64,000 nt of DNA from Pectinophora gossypiella (taxonomy: Eukaryota; Arthropoda; Insecta; Lepidoptera; Gelechiidae), in NCBI RefSeq assembly GCF_024362695.1, contig NC_065407.1, forward strand, positions 11,346,001 through 11,410,000, written 5' to 3'. The notes beneath the pieces are model-generated. The model was not told the origin of the DNA. It searched no databases and saw nothing but the letters and a program-made list of their open reading frames with translations. Position numbers and translations under genes: made by a program. Positions 21,532 to 32,932 of the stretch are shown in pieces (the first letter of the stretch is position 1; the number at the start of each line of letters is the position of its first letter).

Positions 21532-23893
21532 AGCCAAAACTGTCCGACTCTCCGGTCCGCGGAGGTCCGCGTGTTTCTCTATGGCCCGACTAGAGCTCCA
21601 TCCATCTACGTTTTTACTATTACACTACCCCACTACTGTACTCATACTACTAGATATATCAAACTCCTAAATATATCAAAAGCTGTAATCAAAAATAGTT
21701 TAAAATGAAGCTAAAACGTTTGTTAACGTAATCTGCATTAATCTCTAATTATCCATTTGCTTTACATTTAATGCTGGGTTGGAAATTATTTTCTATGAAT
21801 AGAGTTCTATTCAAAAATAATTTCTTATCTGTAACGTAGAACTAAATCTACTTCCATAATTATACGAGTATAGAGCTAGGTAATGCATATACTTATTTTT
21901 TTTTCTAAACTACTTATAGAGATTTAAATAAAAAAACTACTTTCTTTGTAACTTATAAACAAAATTACTTAATCATTTTTTCGAGTCTTTTTATTTCGTA
22001 GGTTTATCGTTATGCATTTAAAAAGTTACTTATCATTTTATAGGTTTGCAGGCCAATGTAGTTGAATGTTAGTTATTCCAGGATTGTACAGATAGCTTTT
22101 GAGCCAACAAAAGTATCGCATAGCTTTATTGTGATAAACCGAAAGCATTTCCGTGTTCGGCCCGCTTTGGATTGTTAATTATCGATTCTCCGATGGGGAT
22201 TAATCTCTTAAATGTGTCGTGTTTTTCATCGCCTGCATTTTTCACCTTTTATTTAGAATATTAAATATTGGATATTAATAAAATAATGAATATTTCAACT
22301 AAATTATTATTACTCGTATAGAAAAGGAAATTTAATTAATTACCTATTTTAAACTGTATTAAATTTTATACTTAATTTATGTCTTTACATAATCATAACA
22401 TTATTCGCCCACAGTTTATACAACAAAGCAGAACAAAATATTAACACTGAATAGCTTTTTAACAACACAAATATAATATTCATTCATATTTTTATTATTC
22501 AACAAAAAATATCATTTACATTTTTACCTTTACAAAAAGTTTTCAATTTATATACAGTACTCAATCAAAATAAAATAAATTATTCACTTTGTAGATTCGA
22601 CTGAATCACTTTGTTACTAGCCCACGGCTAGGTTTAAATAAATACTTACTTACATTTATTTATTCTATTTATTTTATTTCGGAACGTAGCAACACAAAAT
22701 GTGGGAACTTACAAATGTAAAATTGATTTCAAATTCAGGGATTTTGAGGATGAAAACCTAATTAGGTTGGTGAAACACTGGCGACGGAACTGATGTTGTA
22801 CCGGATCGTTCTTTGTGTAGTAATCGTTGAACCAGATACTCGTATTTAACCACTATCTACTTAGAGAATATTTAAATTATACGCATTGTGTTTTCTTTTA
22901 TAAATACCTAAGTAAGTAGCTACGTATCTAGGTATCTACAAGTAATTCGTTACTCGTAAGATAGATTAAGTATGCGGATTATTACGGGTTCGTCGGCACT
23001 TAAATACTCAAACAATCATCTTTTCATTGTTCTTTGATTATGGTTATTATTGCAAAGCCAAATCGGCCTCGGGACTATGAATATTATATAAATAAAATAC
23101 TCCTATAATAGTCTAAAGGTACGCAAACCGAGCTACCCGTTGAAACTTACGGCCTAATCTTAGTAAATTATGCAAAATCCCAAATTGCCACCGAGAAAGA
23201 CTATTGTGGCCAGAACAATCAATAAACAGAATAGCGTTTTATTTTCATAATTTAGTAGATAGAGTACATCAAATCGTTTTCAATGTCCTCCGTTCGTACC
23301 GACATACTTAATTTATTAATGTTTTTTGGGAAACAGAAAACGAATTTATTGCCTTTATTTTATAAAGAACGGTTTACCTTTTGGTGTATTTTTGGTAAAA
23401 GAAGCTTGTTAGAATGGTTGGTATCATTTTCTACATTTGGCCCAGGGGCGCGGTGCCTGGAACCCGTCCAAGTTATATTGAACCCTCAGGATACGCGCCC
23501 TTCACTTCAAACTTGTTTTGACATTTCAAACAACACTTTACAACTAATAGTTCGATTTAGGGATTCAATTAAAAGCTCACAGCAAAATACTAAAACCTGC
23601 TATTTTACTTTCTGTAATATAGAGCAGTAGAGCTTACATTATGTCGCAACGAATTATTAACTACTTCCTAAACAAAAATAAACTTGACATTTTGTTTTAT
23701 GCATAAAGGACATGAGACATTTAAGGATAATAAAATAAGTATGTCACAAAAGATCTATGACTTTTACTTGGTGAACCCGAGTATCTCTTCAAACGCAGAC
23801 TAAACTTTAAAGACTAAACATAGCAAAAAAGAACATTATCACCACAAGCAGGTAAAGAACGGGAAAACACAAAGTGTATTTAGTTGTAAAAAT
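21532..23893. other. Gene-free AT-rich stretch left of the BEL array
   Basis: No exon or complete element is recognised. The open frame at 23,283-23,630 (plus, 115 codons) has no family resemblance or splice context. Confidence 0.45.
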
Positions 23894-23898
23894 AATAG

Positions 23899-24395
23899 TG
23901 AATATTAAAAGTGGACTGTATTGGGAAAATTGCGATATACTAAATTTGGGTAAAAAATTGATACGAAAGTGCAACTTATAAAAATACGACAATAGACGAG
24001 AAAATGCCTTTAAAAGAGAAAGACTCACCTAGATGACCTGCTGTGACATACGCAGGCTCGAGAACCAACAGCCAGGGAGGCTCCTGCAGTACCTTCAGCT
24101 CGCCGACTTACCTCAGATTACCGAGTTACCTATAACTGTGGCAAAAACACTCGAGCGATGGATTGTCTTCCCAGTCTAAAGGCACTGTTGCACTAGAAGT
24201 AACTTTCGGCAAATACGACAATGGTTCGAAAGGATTCAAAATTATTCGAGGGTCACACGTCTGACCTCTATAACGACGCGAAAGCAAGCGAGTGAGGGAG
24301 ACGTTCCAAAACTAAATTTTCAAAAAGTTATTTTTTTTTTTTTTTAAAGTTATGTTTGTGATGTTGCCAGGCGAAATATAGTACAATTCTGAACA
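23899..24395 (-). repeat. BEL LTR 1 (left outer; 3' LTR of copy A)
   Basis: 497 bp from TGAATATTAAAAGTGG to ACAATTCTGAACA. It differs from the right outer LTR at only two bases that I can see (GGTTCG/GATTCG and GACGCG/GACACG), plus one T in a T run. It shares with that LTR variants absent from the middle LTR, such as CTAGAAGTAACTTTCGGC. Confidence 0.93.
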
Positions 24396-24408
24396 TTCCG
24401 CCCACCAA
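24396..24408 (-). other. Polypurine tract of copy A
   Basis: On the minus strand GGTGGGCGGAA directly precedes the 3' LTR (plus strand TTCCGCCCACC). The same tract occurs at 30,492-30,504 beside the middle LTR. This is the expected plus-strand primer site for LTR retroelements. Confidence 0.8.
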
Positions 24409-24532
24409 AATACATTGTATTTTAACCGAAGTTAAATTATAACACGATATATAAGCAAAAATTAAAACTATAAAACGACACGAACGAAAAAATATTTGTT
24501 TACGACATTACAAGTTAACAAAGAGTACTGTT

Positions 24533-27500
24533 TTACTTCAAATCCTCCATTGGCAGAGGGCAAAGTTTAACGATAGGTCGTTTGAATTCGCCAACTTCTG
24601 TACGCACCGTGACAACTCTACAGACACCATCAGTCCCGGGATGAAGTTTCGAGACGCGACCGATTTTCCATTTCATTGGACTGCATTGCTCGTTAACAAT
24701 GAGTACAAGAGTACCGATCGAAATTTCCCTTCGACTATTATACCACTTGTGACGCTGTTGCAAAGTGTGTAAATATTCAAGGTGCCATTTGCGCCAAAAA
24801 TCTTGATGGATTTGTTGCAACAATTTCCATCTCTGCAATGAACCTAACTTTACATCACGGAAGTTGTTTTCGGGTAAGATAGTAAGGGGTTCCATAGTTA
24901 GAAAATGACCAGGGGTCAATACCGAGAAGTCGTTAGGGTCTGAGCTAACGGGCGAAAGAGGACGAGAGTTTAACATGGATTCAATCTGCGTGAGGACTGT
25001 GTAAAATTCCTCGTAAGTTAGGCGTTGCGAGCCAACGACACGCGACAAATGCGTTTTTACAGACTTGACCCCAGCTTCGGCCAAGCCTGAAAAGTGTGGA
25101 CTACCAGGGGGGTTGAACACGAACTCGATTCGTTCGGCTCCGGAAGCCCCTTTCATAAGGTCACTAAGTATATTGTAGGCTCCGATGAAATTTCTACCTT
25201 GGTCGGAAATGAGTTTCGAGCAGCGACCACGCCGTGCGATGAAACGCCTCAAGGCGGCTAGATAGGCCTCGGAGGTCAACTCCGACACGAGCTCAAAATG
25301 AAGAGCCTTGGTGGCTGTACATACGAAGACACAAATATATGCCTTAAACGTGCGCACACCTCGACCCCGACCCAAACACACATCAAAAGGCCCCGCATAA
25401 TCTACAGCAGCAGACGAGAATGGTTTTATCTGGTTGATACGAAAGGCTGGCAAATTACCCATAAGAGGAGGTGGTGCCACTTTCGGATGGGCGCGAAAAC
25501 ATTTTATACAACGCGACACAACAGAGTGTATTGCTCTTTTCGAAGACAAGATCCAAAATTCTTGGGCCAACAAGTTTTGGAGAGTTTGCAGTCCAGGGTG
25601 CATAAAGCGCTGATGATAATCATCAACTATTAATTTCGTGAGCCTATGATCACGAGGCAATAATAGCTGATGTTTAACGTCATAAGTCAGCCTTCCTTTA
25701 GATAGGCGACCGCCCACCCTCAAAAGCCCATGTTCATCCAAAAACGGAGATAACTTTCTCATGGGTTTAGGTAAGGGACGAGAAGAACTATCTTTCGACA
25801 ACAGACGAATTTCTGTAGCAAAGGCACACTCTTGGACATGCTTCACGAGGAAGCGAAATGAATTATTTATTTCCTCAGGCGACAATTGTGATTTTAAATC
25901 CTTCGAAGAAGAGTTTTTCAAATTATTTTTGAACCGAAAACAATAAGCTAGGATGTTTAAAATCCGCTTAAAAGATGAATATCGATTGAGAATTTCATCT
26001 ACGAACGATATGTTAGAAGCTGTAAAGAGGCTATAAATCTTCTGTTCATCAGATGCAAGGTGGTCAAACTGTATCTCAGACCGTGGCCAAAACTCTTGAG
26101 GTTGAGAAAGCCAATTAGGCCCCGCCCACCATGTTACGTTCTGGATGAGGTCAGCAGGATGTAAACCGCGAGAACCGCAATCCGCTGGATTTTCAGAACC
26201 AGCCACGTGGTACCAGTTTTGAGGGGACACTTTCTCCTGAATATCCGAGACTCTATTGGCCACGAAGGTTTTCCACTTCGATGGACAAGAGCGGATCCAT
26301 GTCAGAGCGACACTTGAATCTGACCAACAGCAGATGTCGTCAAAATTATAAAAACCATCTAAAGCCTTTTTGAACGAAGCGATTAAGTTCGATAATAAAA
26401 CAGCAGCTAGCAGCTCCAAACGAGGAACGGAACACCTACGAAGAGGGGCCACTTTCGACTTCGCACAGCAAAGTCGCACAACGATAGTGCTGTCATTTTT
26501 AACGACACGACAATAAATGACGGCACAATAACCCTTTTCTGAGGCGTCACAGAAACCGTGAAGCTGCAACGACGTAAAAGATTCGACCATTCGACGAGGA
26601 ATGGAAAGCGAGCTCAAGGATGATAGCTGCGACTTAAACCTACGCCACTCCTGCGCGATAGTAACAGGAACTTCGCTATCCCAATCGGTTCCAGACAACC
26701 ACAACAGTTGTATTAGATATTTCGCAAAAAATACGACCGGCGATAATAAACCCAAAGGGTCGAAAATCTTTGCGATATCCGAGAGGATAGATCGCTTAGT
26801 ACAGCGTGAATCATCCATTGAAGTACGAAAAGTAAATTTGTCCTCTTGTGGGAGCCAAGAGAGACCCAGAATTTTAAGCGATAAATCACTTATATCTTCG
26901 AAACTCCGGAGGCGGTCGGAATATAAGTCAGAGTCCGGACAAGAATTCAAAAATTCAGGGCTATTGGAGGCCCATTTCCGCAAATGGAGACAAGACGACG
27001 ACAAGATGTCCAGCAACTCCTTGCGCATTAGTAGAGCACTCTCAATAGAGTCTGCACCTGACACAATGTCATCTACGTAAGTATCTCTCGCCAAGACAGC
27101 AGCACCTTGAGGAGCACGAGATGAGAATTCCTCAGCTACCTTAGCGATGCACCAAAGCGCCTGGTACGGAGCGCAGGATACCCCATAAGTTACGGTAAGG
27201 AGGCGAAAATCCTTCACAGGGTCCTCTGGAGACGCTCGCCAAAGAATGCGCTGATAGTCGCAGTCTCGCAACTCGACCAAGAATTGGCGATACATCTGCT
27301 TGATGTCCCCGGTGAAGACTACAGCATGCCAACGAAACCTAACCAGAAGATCGAAAATGTTCTTCTGTAACTTAGGGCCAGGGAGCAACGAATCGTTCAA
27401 GGACACGCCAGCGGCATCCTTAGCACTTGCGTCAAAGACCGTACGCAAGGGTGTGGTAACCGAGTCAGGGCGTAGAACTCCGTGATGAGGGATATAATAG

Positions 27501-29638
27501 AAGTGGCCTTCAGACGACAGAGGCGGCTCAACTTCTTCCATATGACCACACTTGAGGTAATCGTCCATGAAGTTAATATAAGCAGTACGAAAGAGAGGGT
27601 TTATTTTAAACTTCCTTTCTAAATTCAGAAGTCGCTTAAGTGCGACCTCACGAGAATTTAAAAACCTTGGCTTCTCCTGAGGGTCGACAAAGGTTAACGG
27701 GACAATCATCCTACCTTCAGGGTTACGACAATAAGAAGCCTCCATATAGGTTTCACACGACAATTCAGCTTTCGAAAAAACGACAGGCTTAGGAGGATCT
27801 AAATTCTCCAACTCCCAGAACTTCTTTAAACTGTTGTCCAAAGACAAACTCGACACTAAAAGACAGTCCTTAGTCACAACACAGGAACCTTTACGAAAAC
27901 GAGAACGACAAGTGTCAACATCAATTGCACATTCACCCATTACTATCCAGCCGAAAACAGTGCGGATAGCAACAGGCTGACCTGACTCGCCCTTGACAAG
28001 ACCAGGTTGAAGTGCCGAAGCGAGAATATTGGCGTTGACCAACATGTCAATAGGCCCAGGCTGGTGGAAGAATGGATCAGCAAGATCTAATCCCCTAATA
28101 TGTTTCCAAGAGGAAATATCAATTTGTCCCGACGGCATGTCAGTACAAATTTGCGACAAAACGAGAGCATTAAACGAAAAGTTACATGAGGAGCCACCAT
28201 TAGATGGTACTATCTCACATTCGACAGTGCCAAGAGTATCGGCCGATACCGTACCAATACCATTCACAGAATGGGCATTGTCCCTTATGTCAAGTCCAAG
28301 CTTCTGAGCACAAGTCAAAGTAATAAAATTGCAGGCACTAGCACTGTCCAAAAGTATGCGAATAGGGGTCAATTTATTAAATTTATTTTTAATTAAGACC
28401 ATAGCAGTCGAAAATAAAATTTGGGAATGACCTCCAGGAACAGTCAACGCTGTGGGAATATTCGACGAAGTCCCTTCGATACATTGTTGAGAAATGTCTT
28501 CATCAGCAGACGTGTGGAAATGAAGTAGCGCGTGATGCCTATACTTACATTTGTCACAGTGAACTGAAGACTTACAATGTTTGACTGTATGAGAGGGATG
28601 AAGACATACAATACAAAGTCGTTTATCCTTCACACAAGCAAATCTCTCACGAGGTGTCAATTTTAAAAATTTGGGACATTTGTCTATATTATGGCCAACC
28701 TTTAAACACAACGTACAGCTGATCACAGGTGGTACAATAAGCGATGACTTTGTTTTAGACACTGGCTTTGTAGTAACAATATTCAATTTACCAGAATTTT
28801 CCAAAGCTTGACTTCGCTTTTCTATAAATTTACACAAGTCAGCATATTCCGGAATATCAACATCAGACTCTAATTGTAACTCGAAAGCCTCTCTAGTAGC
28901 TACATCAAGCTTGGACCATAACAAATGGAACAGCATAAAATTCCTATCTGGTAACTGGTATTTGTCTAAAATTTCAATATTTTCTTTAAAAGTACGAAAA
29001 ACTCTATTTAATTCTGTACTACTTTTAGACTTCACAGATTCACAGTGTAATAATTTTTCATAGAATATTGACGCTAACACTCTTTTACGTTCATAATGAT
29101 TTTTCAAAACATTGTATGCATTTAAATAATTCTCATCTGAAATTGGATAATTCTTTATTAAATCCAATGCACATCCTCGAACATAGGTCAATAAATAATG
29201 TAGCTTTTCCACTGCTGGAATTTCCCTATTATGAATAAGTGAGTCATAAAGCTGTTTAAAAGAAATCCAATTTTCAATCCTTCCATCAAAAGGCGTTATG
29301 TTTATTTTAGGCAGCTTTACACTTAAGCACTGATTATCCGAAACTGAAACTGAAGGTTTTATATCAGCTTGCGACTTCTTCAACATACGATACTTTATTG
29401 ACCTCACTTTTGTTTCAAACTGAGCCGAAAAATTTAACTCGCCTGGTCTATGTTCTTTCGAAACTGACGCCAATACTTCTATCTGTGCTCTGTGAAACTC
29501 ATCCGTAATTTCTTTCACGTCCTGTAAAGTATATCCTACCAAGTCCGTGTTTTCCATACTTTCGATACGGGCAAATGCATAATCCCGAGCAATGCGGTTC
29601 CTGTCTCCAGTAACCGACATACTATCATCGTTACTCAT
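24533..29638 (-). CDS. BEL/Pao gag-pol polyprotein, intact (1,701 aa)
   Basis: A single open frame encodes all retrotransposition functions. The N-terminal part is a DUF1759-type Gag (about residues 105-190, LPKINITPFDGRIENW). Gag-type CCHC knuckles lie at about 308-365 (CTLCLKVGHNIDKC, CIVCLHPSHTVKHC). An aspartic protease lies at about 425-435 (ILLDSASACNF). The reverse transcriptase active site YVDD is at about 853-856. A Peptidase_A17/RNase H-like region is at about 1,025 (GFCDASEKGYCAV). The HHCC integrase finger is near 1,346 (HPGLQTLQ ... CIKC). The integrase core has D in DYAGPF (about 1,413), D in LISDQGRNF and E in SGLAEAG (about 1,517). A DUF5641-like tail ends the protein. Length is normal for the family. 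No frameshift or stop is seen, so this copy may be competent or recently active. Confidence 0.93.
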   Translation of the reverse strand: MSNDDSMSVTGDRNRIARDYAFARIESMENTDLVGYTLQDVKEITDEFHRAQIEVLASVSKEHRPGELNFSAQFETKVRSIKYRMLKKSQADIKPSVSVSDNQCLSVKLPKINITPFDGRIENWISFKQLYDSLIHNREIPAVEKLHYLLTYVRGCALDLIKNYPISDENYLNAYNVLKNHYERKRVLASIFYEKLLHCESVKSKSSTELNRVFRTFKENIEILDKYQLPDRNFMLFHLLWSKLDVATREAFELQLESDVDIPEYADLCKFIEKRSQALENSGKLNIVTTKPVSKTKSSLIVPPVISCTLCLKVGHNIDKCPKFLKLTPRERFACVKDKRLCIVCLHPSHTVKHCKSSVHCDKCKYRHHALLHFHTSADEDISQQCIEGTSSNIPTALTVPGGHSQILFSTAMVLIKNKFNKLTPIRILLDSASACNFITLTCAQKLGLDIRDNAHSVNGIGTVSADTLGTVECEIVPSNGGSSCNFSFNALVLSQICTDMPSGQIDISSWKHIRGLDLADPFFHQPGPIDMLVNANILASALQPGLVKGESGQPVAIRTVFGWIVMGECAIDVDTCRSRFRKGSCVVTKDCLLVSSLSLDNSLKKFWELENLDPPKPVVFSKAELSCETYMEASYCRNPEGRMIVPLTFVDPQEKPRFLNSREVALKRLLNLERKFKINPLFRTAYINFMDDYLKCGHMEEVEPPLSSEGHFYYIPHHGVLRPDSVTTPLRTVFDASAKDAAGVSLNDSLLPGPKLQKNIFDLLVRFRWHAVVFTGDIKQMYRQFLVELRDCDYQRILWRASPEDPVKDFRLLTVTYGVSCAPYQALWCIAKVAEEFSSRAPQGAAVLARDTYVDDIVSGADSIESALLMRKELLDILSSSCLHLRKWASNSPEFLNSCPDSDLYSDRLRSFEDISDLSLKILGLSWLPQEDKFTFRTSMDDSRCTKRSILSDIAKIFDPLGLLSPVVFFAKYLIQLLWLSGTDWDSEVPVTIAQEWRRFKSQLSSLSSLSIPRRMVESFTSLQLHGFCDASEKGYCAVIYCRVVKNDSTIVVRLCCAKSKVAPLRRCSVPRLELLAAVLLSNLIASFKKALDGFYNFDDICCWSDSSVALTWIRSCPSKWKTFVANRVSDIQEKVSPQNWYHVAGSENPADCGSRGLHPADLIQNVTWWAGPNWLSQPQEFWPRSEIQFDHLASDEQKIYSLFTASNISFVDEILNRYSSFKRILNILAYCFRFKNNLKNSSSKDLKSQLSPEEINNSFRFLVKHVQECAFATEIRLLSKDSSSRPLPKPMRKLSPFLDEHGLLRVGGRLSKGRLTYDVKHQLLLPRDHRLTKLIVDDYHQRFMHPGLQTLQNLLAQEFWILSSKRAIHSVVSRCIKCFRAHPKVAPPPLMGNLPAFRINQIKPFSSAAVDYAGPFDVCLGRGRGVRTFKAYICVFVCTATKALHFELVSELTSEAYLAALRRFIARRGRCSKLISDQGRNFIGAYNILSDLMKGASGAERIEFVFNPPGSPHFSGLAEAGVKSVKTHLSRVVGSQRLTYEEFYTVLTQIESMLNSRPLSPVSSDPNDFSVLTPGHFLTMEPLTILPENNFRDVKLGSLQRWKLLQQIHQDFWRKWHLEYLHTLQQRHKWYNSRREISIGTLVLIVNEQCSPMKWKIGRVSKLHPGTDGVCRVVTVRTEVGEFKRPIVKLCPLPMEDLK

Positions 29639-29977
29639 TGTTAATTTAAGTTATTTTAACAAAAACAACACGAAAAACAATCGAAACCAACAAAAACAAC
29701 GAATAACAATGTGATATGTATGAGGTTATTTTTAGACTCGATTGACAAGTAGTCAACTTGACGTACGGATGACAGTGACAGCAGACTGACAAGGTGCGTT
29801 CAGAAGCAAGTTCAAAAATTAAAAATAATATTTGAAACAAAACGGTCTTCAATCTTTTGAAGGTTAACACAAAATAAAATATGTGTCGTTTTAAAGTTAC
29901 CTTCAAGTTTTTTATAATTAATTTTCAACTTCAAAAATTTGATTATGGAATCCTTAGATCGCCTTACAAATGAAATA
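29639..29977 (-). other. BEL copy A 5' untranslated leader
   Basis: The region between primer-binding site and gag ATG. The small open frames here (for example 29,646-29,906, minus) are not conserved features. The corresponding leader of copy B is 37,335-37,676, with only scattered differences. Confidence 0.7.
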
Positions 29978-29994
29978 TCCGGCTCGAAGGACCA
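29978..29994 (-). other. Primer-binding site, tRNA-Tyr type (copy A)
   Basis: The plus strand reads TCCGGCTCGAAGGACCA, identical to the 3' end of animal tRNA-Tyr including CCA. The minus-strand (genomic RNA sense) sequence is therefore complementary to that primer. Five A bases separate it from the LTR. The same site for copy B lies at 37,677-37,693. The tRNA assignment is from memory of tRNA-Tyr acceptor and T-stem sequence. Confidence 0.75.
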
Positions 29995-29999
29995 AAAAA

Positions 30000-30491
30000 T
30001 GAATATTAAAAGTGGACTGTATTGGGAAAATTGCGATATACTAAATTTGGGTAAACAATTGATACGAAAGTGCAACATACAAAATACGACAATAGACGAG
30101 AAAAATGCCTTTAAAAGAGAAAGACTCACCTAGATGTCCTGCTGTGACATACGCAGGCTCGAGAACCAACAGCCAGGGAGGCTCCTGCAGTACCTTCAGC
30201 TCGCCGACTTACCTCAGATTACCGAGTTACCTATAACTGTGGCAAAACACTCGAGCGATGGATTGTCTTCCCAATCTAAAGGCACTGTTGCACTAGGAAT
30301 ATTTTCGGCAATTACGACAATGGTTCGAAAGATTCGAAATTATTCGAGGGTCACACGTCTGACCTCTATAACGACACGAAAGCAAGAGAGTGAGGGAGAC
30401 GTTCCAAAACTAAATTTTCAAAAAGTTATTTTTTTTTTTTTAAAGTTATGTTTGTGATGTTGCCAGGCGAAATATAGTACAATTCTGAACA
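30000..30491 (-). repeat. BEL LTR 2 (shared middle LTR, divergent variant)
   Basis: 492 bp with the same TG...CA ends as the outer LTRs. It differs from both at more than ten places, including AAACAATTG for AAAAAATTG, GATGTCCTG for GATGACCTG, CTAGGAATATTTTCGGC for CTAGAAGTAACTTTCGGC, and GCAAGAGAG for GCAAGCGAG. It serves as the 5' LTR of copy A and the 3' LTR of copy B. Confidence 0.93.
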
Positions 30492-32932
30492 TTCCGCCCA
30501 CCAAAATACATTGTATTTTAACCGAAGTTAAATTATAACACGATATATAAGCAAAAATTAAAACTATAAAACGACACGAACGAAAAAATATTTGTTTACG
30601 ACATTACAAGTTAACAAAGAGTACTGTTTTATTTCAAATCCTCCATTGGCAGAGGGCAAAGTTTAACGATAGGTCGTTTGAATTCGCCACCTTCTGTACG
30701 CACCGTGACAACTCTACAGACACCATCAGTCCCGGGATGAAGTTTCGAGACGCGACCGATTTTCCATTTCATTGGACTGCATTGCTCGTTAACAATGAGT
30801 ACAAGAGTACCGATCGAAATTTCCCTTCGACTATTATACCACTTGTGACGCTGTTGCAAAGTGTGTAAATATTCAAGGTGCCATTTGCGCCAAAAATCTT
30901 GATGGATTTGTTGCAACAATTTCCATCTCTGCAATGAACCTAACTTTACATCAAGGAAGTTGTTTTCGGGTAAAATAGTAAGGGGTTCCATAGTTAGAAA
31001 ATGACCAGGGGTCAATACCGAGAAGTCGTTAGGGTCTGAGCTAACGGGCGAAAGAGGACGAGAGTTTAACATGGATTCAATCTGCGTGAGGACTGTGTAA
31101 AATTCCTCGTAAGTTAGGCGTTGCGAGCCAACGACACGCGACAAATGCGTTTTTACAGACTTGACCCCAGCTTCGGCCAAGCCTGAAAAGTGTGGACTAC
31201 CAGGGGGGTTGAACACGAACTCGATTCGTTCGGCTCCGGAAGCCCCTTTCATAAGGTCACTAAGTATATTGTAGGCTCCGATGAAATTTCTACCTTGGTC
31301 GGAAATGAGTTTCGAGCAGCGACCACGCCGTGCGATGAAACGCCTCAAGGCGGCTAGATAGGCCTCGGAGGTCAACTCCGACACGAGCTCAAAATGAAGA
31401 GCCTTGGTGGCTGTACATACGAAGACACAAATATATGCCTTAAACGTGCGCACACCTCGACCCCGACCCAAACACACATCAAAAGGCCCCGCATAATCTA
31501 CAGCAGCAGACGAGAATGGTTTTATCTGGTTGATACGAAAGGCTGGCAAATTACCCATAAGAGGAGGTGGTGCCACTTTCGGATGGGCGCGAAAACATTT
31601 TATACAACGCGACACAACAGAGTGTATTGCTCTTTTCGAAGACAAGATCCAAAATTCTTGGGCCAACAAGTTTTGGAGAGTTTGCAGTCCAGGGTGCATA
31701 AAGCGCTGATGATAATCATCAACTATTAATTTCGTGAGCCTATGATCACGAGGCAATAATAGCTGATGTCTAACGTCATAAGTCAGCCTTCCTTTAGATA
31801 GGCGACCGCCCACCCTCAAAAGCCCATGTTCATCCAAAAACGGAGATAACTTTCTCATGGGTTTAGGTAAGGGACGAGAAGAACTATCTTTCGACAACAG
31901 ACGAATTTCTGTAGCAAAGGCACACTCTTGGACATGCTTCACGAGGAAGCGAAATGAATTATTTATTTCCTCAGGCGACAATTGTGATTTTAAATCCTTC
32001 GAAGAAGAGTTTTTCAAATTATTTTTGAACCGAAAACAATAAGCTAGGATGTTTAAAATCCGCTTAAAAGATGAATATCGATTGAGAATTTCATCTACGA
32101 ACGATATGTTAGATGCTGTAAAGAGGCTATAAATCTTCTGTTCATCAGATGCAAGGTGGTCAAACTGTATCTCAGACTGTGGCCAAAACTCTTGAGGTTG
32201 AGAAAGCCAATTAGGCCCCGCCCACCATGTTACGTTCTGGATGAGGTCAGCAGGATGTAAACCGCGAGAACCGCAATCCGCTGGATTTTCAGAACCAGCC
32301 ACGTGGTACCAGTTTTGAGGGGACACTTTCTCCTGAATATCCGAGACTCTATTGGCCACGAAGGTTTTCCACTTCGATGGACAAGAGCGGATCCATGTCA
32401 GAGCGACACTTGAATCTGACCAACAGTAGATGTCGTCAAAATTATAAAAACCATCTAAAGCCTTTTTGAACGAAGCGATTAAGTTCGATAATAAAACAGC
32501 AGCTAGCAGCTCCAAATGAGGAACGGAACACCTACGAAGGGGGGCCACTTTCGACTTCGCACAGCAAAGTCGCACAACGATAGTGCTGTCATTTTTAACG
32601 ACACGACAATAAATGACCGCACAATAACCCTTTTCTGAGGCGTCACAGAAACCGTGAAGCTGCAACGACGTAAAAGATTCGACCATTCGACGAGGAATGG
32701 AAAGCGAGCTCAAGGATGATAGCTGCGACTTAAACCTACGCCACTCCTGCGCGATAGTAACAGGAACTTCGCTATCCCAATCGGTTCCAGACAACCACAA
32801 CAGTTGTATTAGATATTTCGCAAAAAATACGACCGGCGATAATAAACCCAAAGGGTCGAAAATCTTTGCGATATCCGAGAGGATAGATCGCTTAGTACAG
32901 CGTGAATCATCCATTGAAGTACGAAAAGTAAA

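Noticed and set aside
25298..25633. Plus-strand open frames inside the BEL regions (also 26,601-27,080, 28,029-28,307, 31,394-31,729 and 35,725-36,126)
   Set aside because: They are antisense shadows of the gag-pol frame. They repeat in both copies and encode nothing recognisable.
30000..30491. One BEL element nested inside another
   Set aside because: A nested element would have its own pair of LTRs and a separate 5-bp duplication. Here there are only three LTRs, with primer site and polypurine tract directly beside the middle one.
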